In this document: piece by piece, positions 25,492-34,428 of the stretch
Layout: every line of letters starts with the position of its first letter
Numbering within the stretch: position 1 is the stretch's first letter
Origin: Actinomycetota bacterium
GTDB taxonomy: Bacteria > Actinomycetota > Acidimicrobiia > Acidimicrobiales > Iamiaceae
Direction: 5' to 3'
DNA length: 62,928 nt
Assembly (NCBI GenBank): GCA_016185275.1
Contig: JACPNX010000009.1
Coordinates: forward strand, 1-62,928
Program-made: the position numbers and the translations under genes
The notes under the pieces: model-generated
What the model was told of the DNA's origin: nothing
Databases searched by the model: none
Seen by the model: only the letters and a program-made list of their open reading frames with translations

Positions 25492-25776
25492 ATGCCCCGC
25501 TATCTCGTCGAACGAACGTTTCCCGACGGGCTCGAGATCCCGACGACCGGTCAAGGCGCCAAGACGTGCCTCGGCGTGGTGGAGAACAACGCCGAGGAGC
25601 ACGTCACCTGGGTGACGTCCTACGTCTCGAACGACAAGACGAAGACCTACTGCATCTACGACGGGCCAAGCCCCGAGGCGATCCGGCGCTCGGCCGCCGC
25701 CAACGGTCTGCCGGTCGACTCCGTCACCGAGGTGCGGGTTCTCGATCCGTACTTCTACGTCGGAGGGGCGTCCTGA
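25492..25776 (+). CDS. DUF4242 family (SCO4226-like nickel-binding) protein
   Basis: A 94-residue ferredoxin-like-fold protein: PRYLVERTFPDGLEIPTT at the start, VTWVTSYVSNDKTKTYCIYDGPSPEAIR in the middle and VTEVRVLDPYF at the end, as in DUF4242. One studied Streptomyces member (SCO4226) binds nickel. The physiological role is unclear. Good ribosome binding site AAGGAGAGG before the ATG. Divergent from the SARP fusion, whose regulator may control it. Confidence 0.88.
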   Translation: MPRYLVERTFPDGLEIPTTGQGAKTCLGVVENNAEEHVTWVTSYVSNDKTKTYCIYDGPSPEAIRRSAAANGLPVDSVTEVRVLDPYFYVGGAS

Positions 25777-25908
25777 CCCGCGGCCGGCGGTAGATCGCTC
25801 GGCGGTTCACGGTGGCCGCGGGCTGCGCGACGATGCTCGGAGCCCGGACGCCTTGGGACCCCCAACGCGCGTGCTCGTAGCGAGCAGGCGGGGCGAGGGT
25901 GCCAGCGC

Positions 25909-26050
25909 TCAGATCCGCGCCGCGGCTTCCAGGTTGGCGATGTGATCGGCCGCAGGGGGCATGACGCTCATCTCCCGGGCAACCGATGCAGCTGCCGTCC
26001 GGTACTGCGACTCGGCCATCGCGCTGTCGAGCGCGGCTCCCAGAACGTCG
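25909..26050 (-). pseudogene. C-terminal remnant of a UGT/MGT-type glycosyltransferase
   Basis: The last ~45 codons read DVLGAALDSAMAESQYR, AAASVAREMSVMPPAADH and end normally. This is the final helix pattern of UDP-glycosyltransferase-like (MGT) proteins of ~400 residues. Upstream (higher coordinates) the frame loses similarity at about 26050, where an AraC fragment begins on the other strand. Confidence 0.5.
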
Positions 26051-26052
26051 CG

Positions 26053-26241
26053 GTCGGGCTGTCGAGCGTCGGATCCTTCACGTCGAGCTTCCGTCGTGTG
26101 CATGGAGCCACGCCGGTCGCCTACCGCTGTGCGTTCCCAACCGCCCGCAGACACATCCGCGTTCCGAGTTGCGTCGCCCAGGCCTATGGGCGGCCGAAGA
26201 ACCGCACGTTTCGAGAAGCCACCGCGAGCGTCGTCTCCTAG
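26053..26241 (+). pseudogene. C-terminal remnant of an AraC-family regulator
   Basis: The frame encodes the second AraC helix-turn-helix (VGSFTSSFRRVHGATPVAYR) and the family tail with PSCVAQAYGRPKNRTFREA. Both HTH motifs and the N-terminal domain upstream are missing. This tail type is common in AraC genes that sit directly before a VOC gene, as here, so the intact ancestor probably formed a pair with the VOC gene. Confidence 0.65.
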
Positions 26242-26267
26242 CGTCACCACCGACGAAGGAGGAGCCG

Positions 26268-26699
26268 ATGCTCAAGATCGCCAACGCACAGTTCTGGGTC
26301 CACGATCAGGACGAGGCGCTTGCCTACTACGTCCGGGTCCTCGGCTGGGAGGTGCGGGCCGACGTCACGATGGAGGAGTGGAGCTTCCGTTGGCTCGTCG
26401 TCGGCCCCGTCGGGCAGGACGACGTCGGTCTCGTCCTCATGCCCATCCCGGGAGCTCCGATGCTCGAGCCTCACAGCAGCGCGCAGCTTGCCGAGCTCGT
26501 CGCCAAGGGGGCAGGAGGAACCTTGTTCCTCGAAACGGATGACTGCCAGGCTGCCTACGACGAGCTGTCAGCCCGCGGCGTCGTGTTCAACGACCCGCCG
26601 ACCCGACAGCCGTATGGCATCGACACGTCGTTCCGCGATCCGTCCGGCAACAACATCCGCCTGACCCAGGTCCTCGAGTTCTCGACGGATCGGGGCTGA
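26268..26699 (+). CDS. VOC family (glyoxalase/bleomycin-resistance-like) protein
   Basis: A 143-residue vicinal-oxygen-chelate protein with two beta-alpha-beta-beta-beta modules: QFWVHDQDEALAYYVRVLGW in the first, and GTLFLETDDCQAAYDELSARG and FRDPSGNNIRLTQ in the second. A metal-site His near the start and a Glu/Asp pattern are compatible with activity, but the substrate is unknown. Strong AAGGAGGAG ribosome binding site. It follows the AraC remnant. Confidence 0.88.
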   Translation: MLKIANAQFWVHDQDEALAYYVRVLGWEVRADVTMEEWSFRWLVVGPVGQDDVGLVLMPIPGAPMLEPHSSAQLAELVAKGAGGTLFLETDDCQAAYDELSARGVVFNDPPTRQPYGIDTSFRDPSGNNIRLTQVLEFSTDRG

Positions 26700-26770
26700 C
26701 GATGGCCGCCGCTACGGAGCTCGACCTGCGGGCGCGGTGACCGGCGCGGTCGAGGAGGCGCACGCCGGGG

Positions 26771-26935
26771 GGCGTTGACAGCCGGCGGTTCGTGCGAGCG
26801 GCACCGGACACGCATGACCGCCAGCCCGGCGAGAAGCTGTTGGCACGCATCTGGACCAACGACAACGACTTCCTCGGGACCGGCGTCGCAACGTGGACGA
26901 CCGAGACCCTCCAGGCCCGGCTCGAGAGGTCCTGA
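26771..26935 (+). pseudogene. Possible C-terminal remnant of a PIN-domain (VapC-like) toxin
   Basis: A short frame ends with EKLLARIWTNDNDFLGTGV and ATWTTETLQARLERS. The WTNDNDF block resembles the last acidic motif of PIN ribonucleases. The rest of the domain and any antitoxin are missing. The remainder of the 26700-27197 interval shows no other gene. Confidence 0.3.
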
Positions 26936-27197
26936 CCGTCGGACCTGGGCGCCCGGGATTGGTGGACCCGCCGCGGTGCCGATCGCCTCGACACCGATCG
27001 GTGGCAGGTGAGCCGTGCTGGACGACGGCTCGGTGACCTGGGGCAGGACGCGGCGGAGCGCTGTTTCCGGCTCTTCCTGACCCTGCCTCCGACTACCGCG
27101 TCTTCGCGAGATCTTCACGCCGCGCGCGCGAACCTTCGCGGCGGCTTCGCGGGGACTCGTCGTTCAATCAACGGGAGCGAACGACGGAAGGGCCCCG

Positions 27198-29546
27198 ATG
27201 ACATCGACCATGCCTCGCACCAACGCGCGTCCGTACACGGTGCGCGAGCCGGTCCCTGCCGCACCTCCGATCCCGCTGCCTCCGGACACCTTCGGGTACC
27301 GCGTCAAGCACAAGCTGCTCGGCCCGCCGCTCAACTCCGACCAGCTCGCGCACGAGCGGCTCGGCAAGCCCACGGCACTCGCCGTGTTCGCGTCCGACAA
27401 CCTCTCGTCGTCGGCGTACGCGACCGAGGAGATCCTCAAGGTCCTCGTACCGGTCGTGGGCGTCGCCGCGTTCGCGCTGGTGATCCCGGTGACCGTCGCG
27501 CTGCTGGTCGTGCTCGCCTTCCTGATCCTGTCGTACCGCCAGACGATCAAGGCGTATCCCACCGCCGGCGGTGCCTACATCGTGACCCGGGACAACTTCG
27601 GCGTGCTGCCCGCGCAGGTCGCCGGTGTCGCGCTGCTCACCGACTACATCCTCACCGTCGCCGTATCCGTCTCCGCGGGCACCGCCGCCATCGCGTCCGC
27701 ATGGTCGCCGCTGGCGCCCTGGGCGGTGCCCGTCTCGCTGGGCTTCATCGGTCTCATCGCCTACGGCAACCTTCGCGGCGTCAAGGAATCCGGCCGGCTG
27801 TTCGCAGCACCCACCTACTTCTTCATCATCAACATGGTGGTGCTGCTCGCCTACGGGATCGCCCGCATGGCGTTCGGGCACCTGCCGGTCGAGTCCGCAC
27901 GCCCGGAAGGGATGGTTCCCTTCGGCGGCGCCGGAGGCGGGCTGCTCATGGGTGCCGCGGTGTTCAAGGTCCTCACCGCGTTCGCCAACGGCGGCGCCGC
28001 CGTCACCGGCGTGGAGGCGATCTCCAACGGCGTTCCCGCCTTCCGCGCCCCGGAGTGGAAGAACGCCCGCGAGACCCTCGTCGTCATGGGATCGCTCCTC
28101 GGTGCCATGTTCCTCGGACTGTCCGTCCTCGCCGCGCGGATGCACGTCGCGCCCTTCAGCGAGGGCACGCCGACGGTCATCTCGCAGATCGGAAAGCTCG
28201 TCTACGGCCGCTCCGCCGTCGGGACCGGGTTGTACCTGGCGCTGCAGGCCGGGACCGCGCTCATCTTGATCCTCGCCGCGAACACGAGCTTCGCCGACTT
28301 CCCCCGCCTCGCCAGCTTCCACGCCGGCGACAACTTCATGCCCCGCCAGCTCACCAAGCGGGGCCACCGCCTGGTCTTCTCCAACGGGATCATCTTCCTC
28401 GCCGTCGCCGCCGCCGCCCTGGTGGTGGTGGCCGACGCCAAGGTCGACAACCTCATCGCCCTCTATGCCATCGGCGTGTTCACCAGCTTCACGCTCTCGC
28501 AAGCGGGCATGGCCAAGCACCACATCACCGAGAAGGAACCTGGCTGGCGTGCCGGGCTGTTTATCAACGGAACGGGCGCGCTGCTGTCCTTCGTCGTCGA
28601 CGTCATCATCGCCGTCACGAAGTTCACCCGCGGCGCCTGGTTCGTGATCGTCATGGTGCCGGTGATGGTGTTCTTCCTGATGCGGCTCGCCCGCCAGTAC
28701 GAGCAGGAGGCCGAGGCGCTCGAGTCCGATGTTCCCGCCGCGGCCACCGCGCGGGTGCTGCGCCGGCACGTCGTGCTCGTGTTCGTCGATCGGCTCGATC
28801 TCGCCGCGGCCCGAGCGATCCAGTACGCGAGAACCCTGCAGCCCGATGAGCTGCGGGCCGTGCACTTCGTCATCGACACGGACCACGCCGAGCGGCTCGC
28901 CGCCAGCTGGCGGTCCCTCGGGTTGTCGGGCATCCCGCTCGAGATCGTCGAATGCCCGGACCGTAGGCTCACGCGAGCCGCGGTCCTCACCGTCGCCGCC
29001 GACCTGTCCGACGGCCAGACCGAGGTGAGCGTGCTGCTGCCCGAGCGGAAGTACGGCGGGCTGTGGCGCAAGCTGCTCCACGACCAGACCGCAGACGCGA
29101 TCGAACGGGAGGTCTCCAAGCTCGCGCACGCCAACGTCACCACCGTCCCGTTCCACTTCGACTCACGCCAGGCGGCACAAGCGCCCGTTCCGGCGGCCGC
29201 GCTGCGCACCGCGATCGCCGCTTCGCCGAACGGCCACAGGGACCGTGTCCGCGCCGAGCCGGGAGCAGTGTCCGCCATCGGCAACGTCCGCTGGCGCGAG
29301 CACGTCACCATCGAAGGACGGGTCCGCTCGGTACGGGTGCGGCCCCTCGCCGACGTCGCCGGCCTCGAGTGCGTCGTCACCGACGGGACCGCCTCGATCT
29401 CCGCGGTGTTCCACGGGCGCCGCCACATCCCCGGCATCACCATCGGCACCTGTATCCGGGTCGAAGGGACCGTGGTCGACCACCACGGCCGACTCGCCAT
29501 CCTCAATCCCTCCTACACGCTCCTGTCGGGGCCTGCTCGCCATTGA
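27198..29546 (+). CDS. APC-superfamily permease (KimA-like) with USP-like and C-terminal OB-fold domains
   Basis: A 782-residue protein. Residues ~60-510 form 12 membrane helices of the APC superfamily, with FASDNLSSSAYATEEILKVL and YPTAGGAYIVTRDNFG. Residues ~520-680 form a soluble universal-stress-like domain (HVVLVFVDRLDLAAARAIQYA). This matches KimA-type potassium importers, which are inhibited by c-di-AMP through that region. The last ~90 residues (VTIEGRVRSVRVRPLADVAG, ISAVFHGRRHIPGI, VVDHHGRLAILNPSY) look like an OB fold of the RecG-wedge/tRNA-anti class, not part of known KimA. Substrate (K+ or amino acid) is inferred only. A possible GGAAGGG ribosome site precedes the ATG. Confidence 0.82.
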   Translation: MTSTMPRTNARPYTVREPVPAAPPIPLPPDTFGYRVKHKLLGPPLNSDQLAHERLGKPTALAVFASDNLSSSAYATEEILKVLVPVVGVAAFALVIPVTVALLVVLAFLILSYRQTIKAYPTAGGAYIVTRDNFGVLPAQVAGVALLTDYILTVAVSVSAGTAAIASAWSPLAPWAVPVSLGFIGLIAYGNLRGVKESGRLFAAPTYFFIINMVVLLAYGIARMAFGHLPVESARPEGMVPFGGAGGGLLMGAAVFKVLTAFANGGAAVTGVEAISNGVPAFRAPEWKNARETLVVMGSLLGAMFLGLSVLAARMHVAPFSEGTPTVISQIGKLVYGRSAVGTGLYLALQAGTALILILAANTSFADFPRLASFHAGDNFMPRQLTKRGHRLVFSNGIIFLAVAAAALVVVADAKVDNLIALYAIGVFTSFTLSQAGMAKHHITEKEPGWRAGLFINGTGALLSFVVDVIIAVTKFTRGAWFVIVMVPVMVFFLMRLARQYEQEAEALESDVPAAATARVLRRHVVLVFVDRLDLAAARAIQYARTLQPDELRAVHFVIDTDHAERLAASWRSLGLSGIPLEIVECPDRRLTRAAVLTVAADLSDGQTEVSVLLPERKYGGLWRKLLHDQTADAIEREVSKLAHANVTTVPFHFDSRQAAQAPVPAAALRTAIAASPNGHRDRVRAEPGAVSAIGNVRWREHVTIEGRVRSVRVRPLADVAGLECVVTDGTASISAVFHGRRHIPGITIGTCIRVEGTVVDHHGRLAILNPSYTLLSGPARH

Positions 29547-29566
29547 CACCGCCTGGCGGCCAACGG

Positions 29567-30451
29567 CTAGAGGCGCGCGGGTTGCATGGCTGCAAGGTCC
29601 TCCATCGCGGGACCGAACGTCGTCTCGAGCCAGCGGCCCGGGTCGTCACCCACGGGTGCGGTCACGAGCGAGGACACCCCGATGTCGGCGAACCGCTGCG
29701 CACCTTCGAGGATCTGCGGGACCGTCGCGTCCGGGGGCAGGTCCCGGTACATGGCGGTCACCTCGATCTCGTTCGGATCGCGGCCGAGGGCGTCGCAGTG
29801 GCGGCGCAGGACGTCGATCTTCTGCGCGACCGCCGCGGCGTCGCCGAAGATGTTGCACGCGTCGGCGTACTGGGCCACGAGGCGCAGCGTCTTCTTCTCG
29901 CCGCTGCCGCCGATGAGGATGCGGGGCCGTGGATCGCTCACCGGCTGCGGGTGGCACAGCGTCTCCGCAAGGCGGTAGTGGCGACCCTCGAACGGACCGT
30001 CGTCGTCGCTCCACATCTGCAGGCAGATCTGCAGCGTCTCCTCGAGGCGTTCGAACCGCTCCGCGACCGGCGGGAACGGGACGCCGAGCCCCCGGTGCTC
30101 GCGCTCGTACCACGCGGCCCCGATGCCGAGCTCGGCTCGCCCGCCGGAGAGGACGTCGAGGGTGGTGACCGTCTTGGCCAGCAGGCCTGGGTAGCGGTAG
30201 GTGACACCGGTGACCAGGAGCCGGAGCCGCAGCCGCTCCGTGCGGCCGGCGACGTAGCCGAGGGCCGTGTAGCCCTCGAGCATCGGGTGCTCGGCCGGGG
30301 CCGCCATCTCCATCTGGAAGTAGTGGTCCATGAACGACAGGGTCCGCACGCCGATCGCCTCCGCCCGCTGGGCGAGCGATCCGACGCCGGTCCCGATGGT
30401 CGAGGGCGGGCCCGCCCAGTCGAAGCGCCACACGTGCAGGTCGAGGTTCAT
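29567..30451 (-). CDS. LLM-class (F420-dependent type) oxidoreductase
   Basis: A 294-residue luciferase-like monooxygenase-family protein: FMDHYFQMEM, LVTGVTYRYPGLLAKTVTTLDVLSGGR, GIGAAWYEREH and PRPRILIGGSGEKKTLRLVA are family signatures. Actinobacterial members usually use coenzyme F420. Substrate unknown. The ATG is preceded by TAGGAC with 6 nt spacing, a near match to the TANNNT leaderless pattern. Convergent with the permease gene. Confidence 0.88.
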   Translation of the reverse strand: MNLDLHVWRFDWAGPPSTIGTGVGSLAQRAEAIGVRTLSFMDHYFQMEMAAPAEHPMLEGYTALGYVAGRTERLRLRLLVTGVTYRYPGLLAKTVTTLDVLSGGRAELGIGAAWYEREHRGLGVPFPPVAERFERLEETLQICLQMWSDDDGPFEGRHYRLAETLCHPQPVSDPRPRILIGGSGEKKTLRLVAQYADACNIFGDAAAVAQKIDVLRRHCDALGRDPNEIEVTAMYRDLPPDATVPQILEGAQRFADIGVSSLVTAPVGDDPGRWLETTFGPAMEDLAAMQPARL

Positions 30452-30541
30452 GGACCAGTCCTAGCCCCGGAGCGGGCCTCGTGCGTGACCGGGGCGGCGT
30501 CGTCCACCGGCCGGGCGCCGGTGGACGACGGTTGGTGGGCG

Positions 30542-33500
30542 TCAGCTCGCGGTGACGTGGGCCATGTACGGGTCGGCGCCGACCACGTCGGCGACGACGT
30601 GGCGCTCGCTGGATCCCGCCTGCAGCGCGGCGACCGGCCCGGCCGCCTCCGCGGGAGTGGGAGGCCGTTCGAGCCAGGCCGAGAACCAGCGGGTGACCAG
30701 GCGCTGGTCGGCCTCGTGGCTCGTGACCATGAACCGGGCGGCCTGCGTTCGCGTCCACGACCCGGCCAGCCGGTCGAGCACGAACGCTCGACCGCCGGGA
30801 TCGGGTGCCCGGTCGAGGACCCGCTGGTACAGCAGATCGACGTAGCCGCCGGCGTCGCCACCGGCCTGCGCGAACGCCTCGGGCGAGGCGAGCAGCATGG
30901 CCCGCAGCTCGTCGACCGACGGCCGGACCCTCAGGCGATCGCTCCAGAACGTCCAACCGGACTCGTCGGGCTCGCGCCGCAGGAGCGCCAGATATTCGGC
31001 TCGGACGACGCGCCGCCGGTACTCCTCGCTGCCGGTCAACGCCAGCGCCACCCGGGCGGGAGGCTCGTCGGCGCGCAACCGGCCCGACCAGTAGGTGAGC
31101 GCTCCCGGATCCGGGCTCCGACCGAGCAGGTCCGCGTACCACGCCTCGACGGTGCGCTCGTGGCTGCCCACCGACACCAGGCCGGAGGCGTCCGACCACG
31201 GGGCAGGGCCGCCGGCGTACAGGGCACGAACTCGCACGGTGTACGGCCCCCCGGAAGGCAGGTCGCCGATCGTGGTGGTCGTCGTGCCGGCGGGCACCGT
31301 GTGGGTCACACCACCCGGGTCGGCGCGCACCTCGTAGCCGGTCGGAGCCCCACCGGTGGGCCAGGCCGGCGGCGCCGCCCAGCGCACCTCGACGCTCCCG
31401 CCGAGACCCGACGCGCTCACCCCGGTCGGCACGCGGGCCGGCAGGTACGCCCGGCAGGGCTGGTTGCGCAGCGACTGCGCCTGCGTGGTCACACCGGGGA
31501 CGGAGCACGACGGCGGGGTCGCGGGTGAGCCCTCGGACACCGTCGGGTCGGACGGCAGCAGCGGCAGCGCGATGCTCGACGGGCGCCCGGCCGAGTGGGC
31601 CACCTCGTTGGTCGCGCCGCCGGGCAGCGTGTCGAACTGCCAGAAGGGCTGGTTGCCGCCCGGCGCTTCGATGTTGAAGCGCAGGCGCGACCCGGGCCGG
31701 ACGATCTGGGTGAACGGGAACATCTCGATGCGCACGGGCACGAACTCACCGGCTGGCAGCGGCGCGACATCCTCGGCCTGGTAGGTGGGCTCCGGCTGCA
31801 GCACCGTCGAGCGGGCCGGGTCGAGCACCCGCCGGCTGGCTCGCAGCCAACCGCTCTGGATGGCGATCTCCTTGCCGTCCGGGCGCACCTCGGTCAAGGT
31901 CACCTCGAAGTCGGTGTCCGCCGCGCTCGAGCGCACCCACAGGTCGGCGCTGGCCGTGCCCGCGTAGAGGGTCTTGGCCGTGAACGGTGGCGTGGTGAAG
32001 CTGAGCGACCGGCCCTCGGCCAGCGGCAGCCACTTGACGTCGGGGTGGCGCTTCCAGATCTCGCTGGTGGTGCCGTCGAACGTGCTCGCCCGCTTCGACG
32101 CAGGGTCGTACAGGTAGCTCGACGAGCTGCGCGGCTCGGTGTCGGCCACGGTGGGCGGCGTCCCCGCCAGCTGGCCGTCGGGCTGGAGGTACCACCGCTG
32201 CGGCACGACCGACGGGATCGGCCAGGCGTCGTAGCTGTTCTCCGCGGTGGCGTAGGGCGAGCCCTCCTTGCCGGGAACGCCGCCGTTCTCCCAGCGGACC
32301 CGGACGGGCTTGCGGGCTTCGTAGTCGGCCACGATCGACGCCATCGTCGGGAACCTCGACGAGTCCTGGTACGGGCTCGGGGTGATCACGATCGGGTCTT
32401 CGAACAGGGGTCGCAGCGCGGCGGGCAGCCCGGCGACGAGGACCGGGGTGAGCCCGGGACGCTTGCGGCCCACGTAGATGTCGACGAACTCGGCGACCCG
32501 GGTGATCTCGTGCGGCCCGAGCGGGTCGGCGTGCGTGCCGTTGCCCAACGTCGCCTTGAACGGAATGCCCTGTGCGCCGAGCGATCGCCCGAGGATGCGG
32601 GCGAGGTCCGCGGCGTGGCCACCGGTCTGCTCGTCCTGGAACTGCACCTGGAGGTAGGTGGGCACCTGGATCCGGTCGACGAACGTGGCCGGCGCGAGGT
32701 AGGACAACGACGGGTCGGCGGAGCGGTCGAACGTGATCTGCGGGACCTGCGGCACGGCCTGCGAGTGCAGCACCTGGTTGGTCTCGCAGGTGGTGTCACC
32801 GGCGGCGACGCGGTCGCGGACCCACTGGTCGGCGAAGGGCCGCGCGGCTGCATCGCGTTGCGCCGCCCAGTTCGACGCGAACCCCTTGTTCTTGATGCCG
32901 CCGGGATAGAGGATGCCGCGGTAGGTGTCGTCGATGACCGACAGCGGGGTGATGGCGGCCAGGCTGGGCGGGCGAGTGGCGGCCACGTAGAGCTGTGAGA
33001 TGCCCGGGTACGAGATGCCGACCATGCCGACCCGGCCGTTGGACCAGCTCTGGCGGGCGACGGTCTCGATCACGTCGTAGCCGTCGGTGGACTGCAGCGG
33101 CTCGAAGAAGTCGAAGGCGCCACCGGAGCAGCCGGTGCCGCGCATGTTCACGCCCACCACCACGTAGCCGAGGAAGGGGTAGATGGCCGCCTCGGCCGGC
33201 GCGCCGCCCGGGGCCGACGGGCTGTAGCCCGAGTAGTCCACCAGCACCGGCCACGGTCCCGAGCTGCCGTCAGCGGGCATCGTGACGTTGACGCTGAGCA
33301 GCGTGCCGTCCCGGGTGGGGAGGTAGCCGAAGCCGGCCTCCAAGCTGGCCCCGCTGTAGAAGGCGGGTGGGGGGACGTCCTCCGGGTTGGTCACCGTGAC
33401 CGGAGCGGACGACGCCGAACCCTCCCGAACCACGTAGCCCGAGCCGGCCGGAACCTTGCGGAAGATGAACGCGCCCTGTTCGTCGACGGTGCCGGTGGCG

Positions 33501-33766
33501 ACGGTCGTGCCGCCCGAGTTCACCAGCGCCAGCGACGCGCCGGGCGTCCGCCCGTGTGTGTACACCTGGTTGACGCTGCCTCTGGTGACCGTGGCGACGG
33601 CGGCGGCCGGGCGGCCCGGGCTCGCCGCAAGGGGCACGCTGACGGCCAGAGCCAGCAGCGCGGCGACGAGGAACCGGGCCAGGGTCGCGCCACGCAGACC
33701 CGTCGAGCGCCGGCGGCGTCGGCGAGGCGATCCGTCGGTCGTCAACCGCTCGATCGGTGTGTGCAC
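30542..33766 (-). CDS. Secreted CocE/NonD (X-Pro dipeptidyl-peptidase-like) hydrolase with FN3 and DUF4214 repeats
   Basis: A 1074-residue exported protein. The signal peptide includes FLVAALLALAVSVPLAASP. A carboxypeptidase-regulatory-like beta domain follows (~50-120), then the S15 alpha/beta hydrolase with nucleophile motif VGISYPGISQLY, the GMNMRGTGCSGG-type oxyanion region (NMRGTGCSGG) and a His after NGTHADP. After it come the C-terminal jelly-roll X-Pro domain, a fibronectin type III domain (PTGVSASG to VRALYAGG), and three to four DUF4214 repeats (WYADLLGRSPDPGALTYW, YLALLRREPDESG, LYQRVLDRAPDPGG). GTG 33766 is chosen over a longer open frame upstream because GGGGGAG lies ~7 nt before it and the signal peptide follows. 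Likely an extracellular esterase or peptidase. Confidence 0.9.
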   Translation of the reverse strand: MHTPIERLTTDGSPRRRRRRSTGLRGATLARFLVAALLALAVSVPLAASPGRPAAAVATVTRGSVNQVYTHGRTPGASLALVNSGGTTVATGTVDEQGAFIFRKVPAGSGYVVREGSASSAPVTVTNPEDVPPPAFYSGASLEAGFGYLPTRDGTLLSVNVTMPADGSSGPWPVLVDYSGYSPSAPGGAPAEAAIYPFLGYVVVGVNMRGTGCSGGAFDFFEPLQSTDGYDVIETVARQSWSNGRVGMVGISYPGISQLYVAATRPPSLAAITPLSVIDDTYRGILYPGGIKNKGFASNWAAQRDAAARPFADQWVRDRVAAGDTTCETNQVLHSQAVPQVPQITFDRSADPSLSYLAPATFVDRIQVPTYLQVQFQDEQTGGHAADLARILGRSLGAQGIPFKATLGNGTHADPLGPHEITRVAEFVDIYVGRKRPGLTPVLVAGLPAALRPLFEDPIVITPSPYQDSSRFPTMASIVADYEARKPVRVRWENGGVPGKEGSPYATAENSYDAWPIPSVVPQRWYLQPDGQLAGTPPTVADTEPRSSSSYLYDPASKRASTFDGTTSEIWKRHPDVKWLPLAEGRSLSFTTPPFTAKTLYAGTASADLWVRSSAADTDFEVTLTEVRPDGKEIAIQSGWLRASRRVLDPARSTVLQPEPTYQAEDVAPLPAGEFVPVRIEMFPFTQIVRPGSRLRFNIEAPGGNQPFWQFDTLPGGATNEVAHSAGRPSSIALPLLPSDPTVSEGSPATPPSCSVPGVTTQAQSLRNQPCRAYLPARVPTGVSASGLGGSVEVRWAAPPAWPTGGAPTGYEVRADPGGVTHTVPAGTTTTTIGDLPSGGPYTVRVRALYAGGPAPWSDASGLVSVGSHERTVEAWYADLLGRSPDPGALTYWSGRLRADEPPARVALALTGSEEYRRRVVRAEYLALLRREPDESGWTFWSDRLRVRPSVDELRAMLLASPEAFAQAGGDAGGYVDLLYQRVLDRAPDPGGRAFVLDRLAGSWTRTQAARFMVTSHEADQRLVTRWFSAWLERPPTPAEAAGPVAALQAGSSERHVVADVVGADPYMAHVTAS

Positions 33767-33948
33767 GGTCTGCTCCCCCTCGGCGACGCCACTCGGTGTC
33801 GGTGGCCTCAGCGCGCCGGTCGGCTGGCATTGTGACCGCTCGCCGGACCAGGGGCAACGACTCCGCCGGCGCCGGTGCCGTCTCGTGAGACGCGGGCGCG
33901 GTTGGCACGGGCGCTGGCCGGCGGTGCGGGCACCGGGGTGCCGGCGTG

Positions 33949-34395
33949 TCACCGGAGCGGCAGTGGTCTCCTGCTCGACACCTCGTGAAGCCATTGGGGC
34001 ATACGGGTGGCGCGCCCGTCGCTCCTCACGCAGCCGTGCACGGTAACCGCGGTGGCGCAGGTTCGGTCGTCCACCGTGAGGAGGTAGCCCACCTGGAACG
34101 TCGCCCGCGACGGCCGCCCGAGGCCGACGTGGACCACGACTTCGTCGTCGAAGCGGACCGGGCCTCGGAACTGCGTGAAGAGCTCGACCACCGCGAAGTC
34201 GACGCCCTCGTCCCGCAGCGCCTGGTAGTCGTGCCCGAGGTGGCGCATCCACTCGACCCGCGCCTGTTCGCAGTAGAGCGCGTAGACGCTGTGGTGGACC
34301 ACGCCCATGGCGTCGGTCTCGGCGAACCGGGCCCGGAGGCGGTGCCGGAACGAGTAGGCCGCCGGGTCGAGCGGCGGATCGATGGCCAGGCGCAC
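33949..34395 (-). CDS. Acyl-CoA thioesterase, 4HBT (FadM/YbgC) type
   Basis: A 148-residue hot-dog-fold protein. The catalytic segment FAETDAMGVVHHSVYALYCEQARVEW carries the Asp and tyrosine/glutamate pattern of 4-hydroxybenzoyl-CoA thioesterase-like enzymes. The rest (FDDEVVVHVGLGRPSRATFQVGY) is the core sheet. GTG start without an obvious Shine-Dalgarno. It lies 33 nt downstream of the unknown membrane protein and may share its transcript. The 182-nt gap to the CocE-type gene holds nothing recognisable. Confidence 0.9.
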   Translation of the reverse strand: MRLAIDPPLDPAAYSFRHRLRARFAETDAMGVVHHSVYALYCEQARVEWMRHLGHDYQALRDEGVDFAVVELFTQFRGPVRFDDEVVVHVGLGRPSRATFQVGYLLTVDDRTCATAVTVHGCVRSDGRATRMPQWLHEVSSRRPLPLR

Positions 34396-34428
34396 GGCCG
34401 GGAGTCTTCCAGCCGCGGCCCGGTCGGG

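Noticed and set aside
29063..31528. 821-codon forward frame across the LLM and CocE-type genes
   Set aside because: Begins inside the permease in another frame and is Arg/Ala/His-rich with no domain; real genes on the other strand explain the region.
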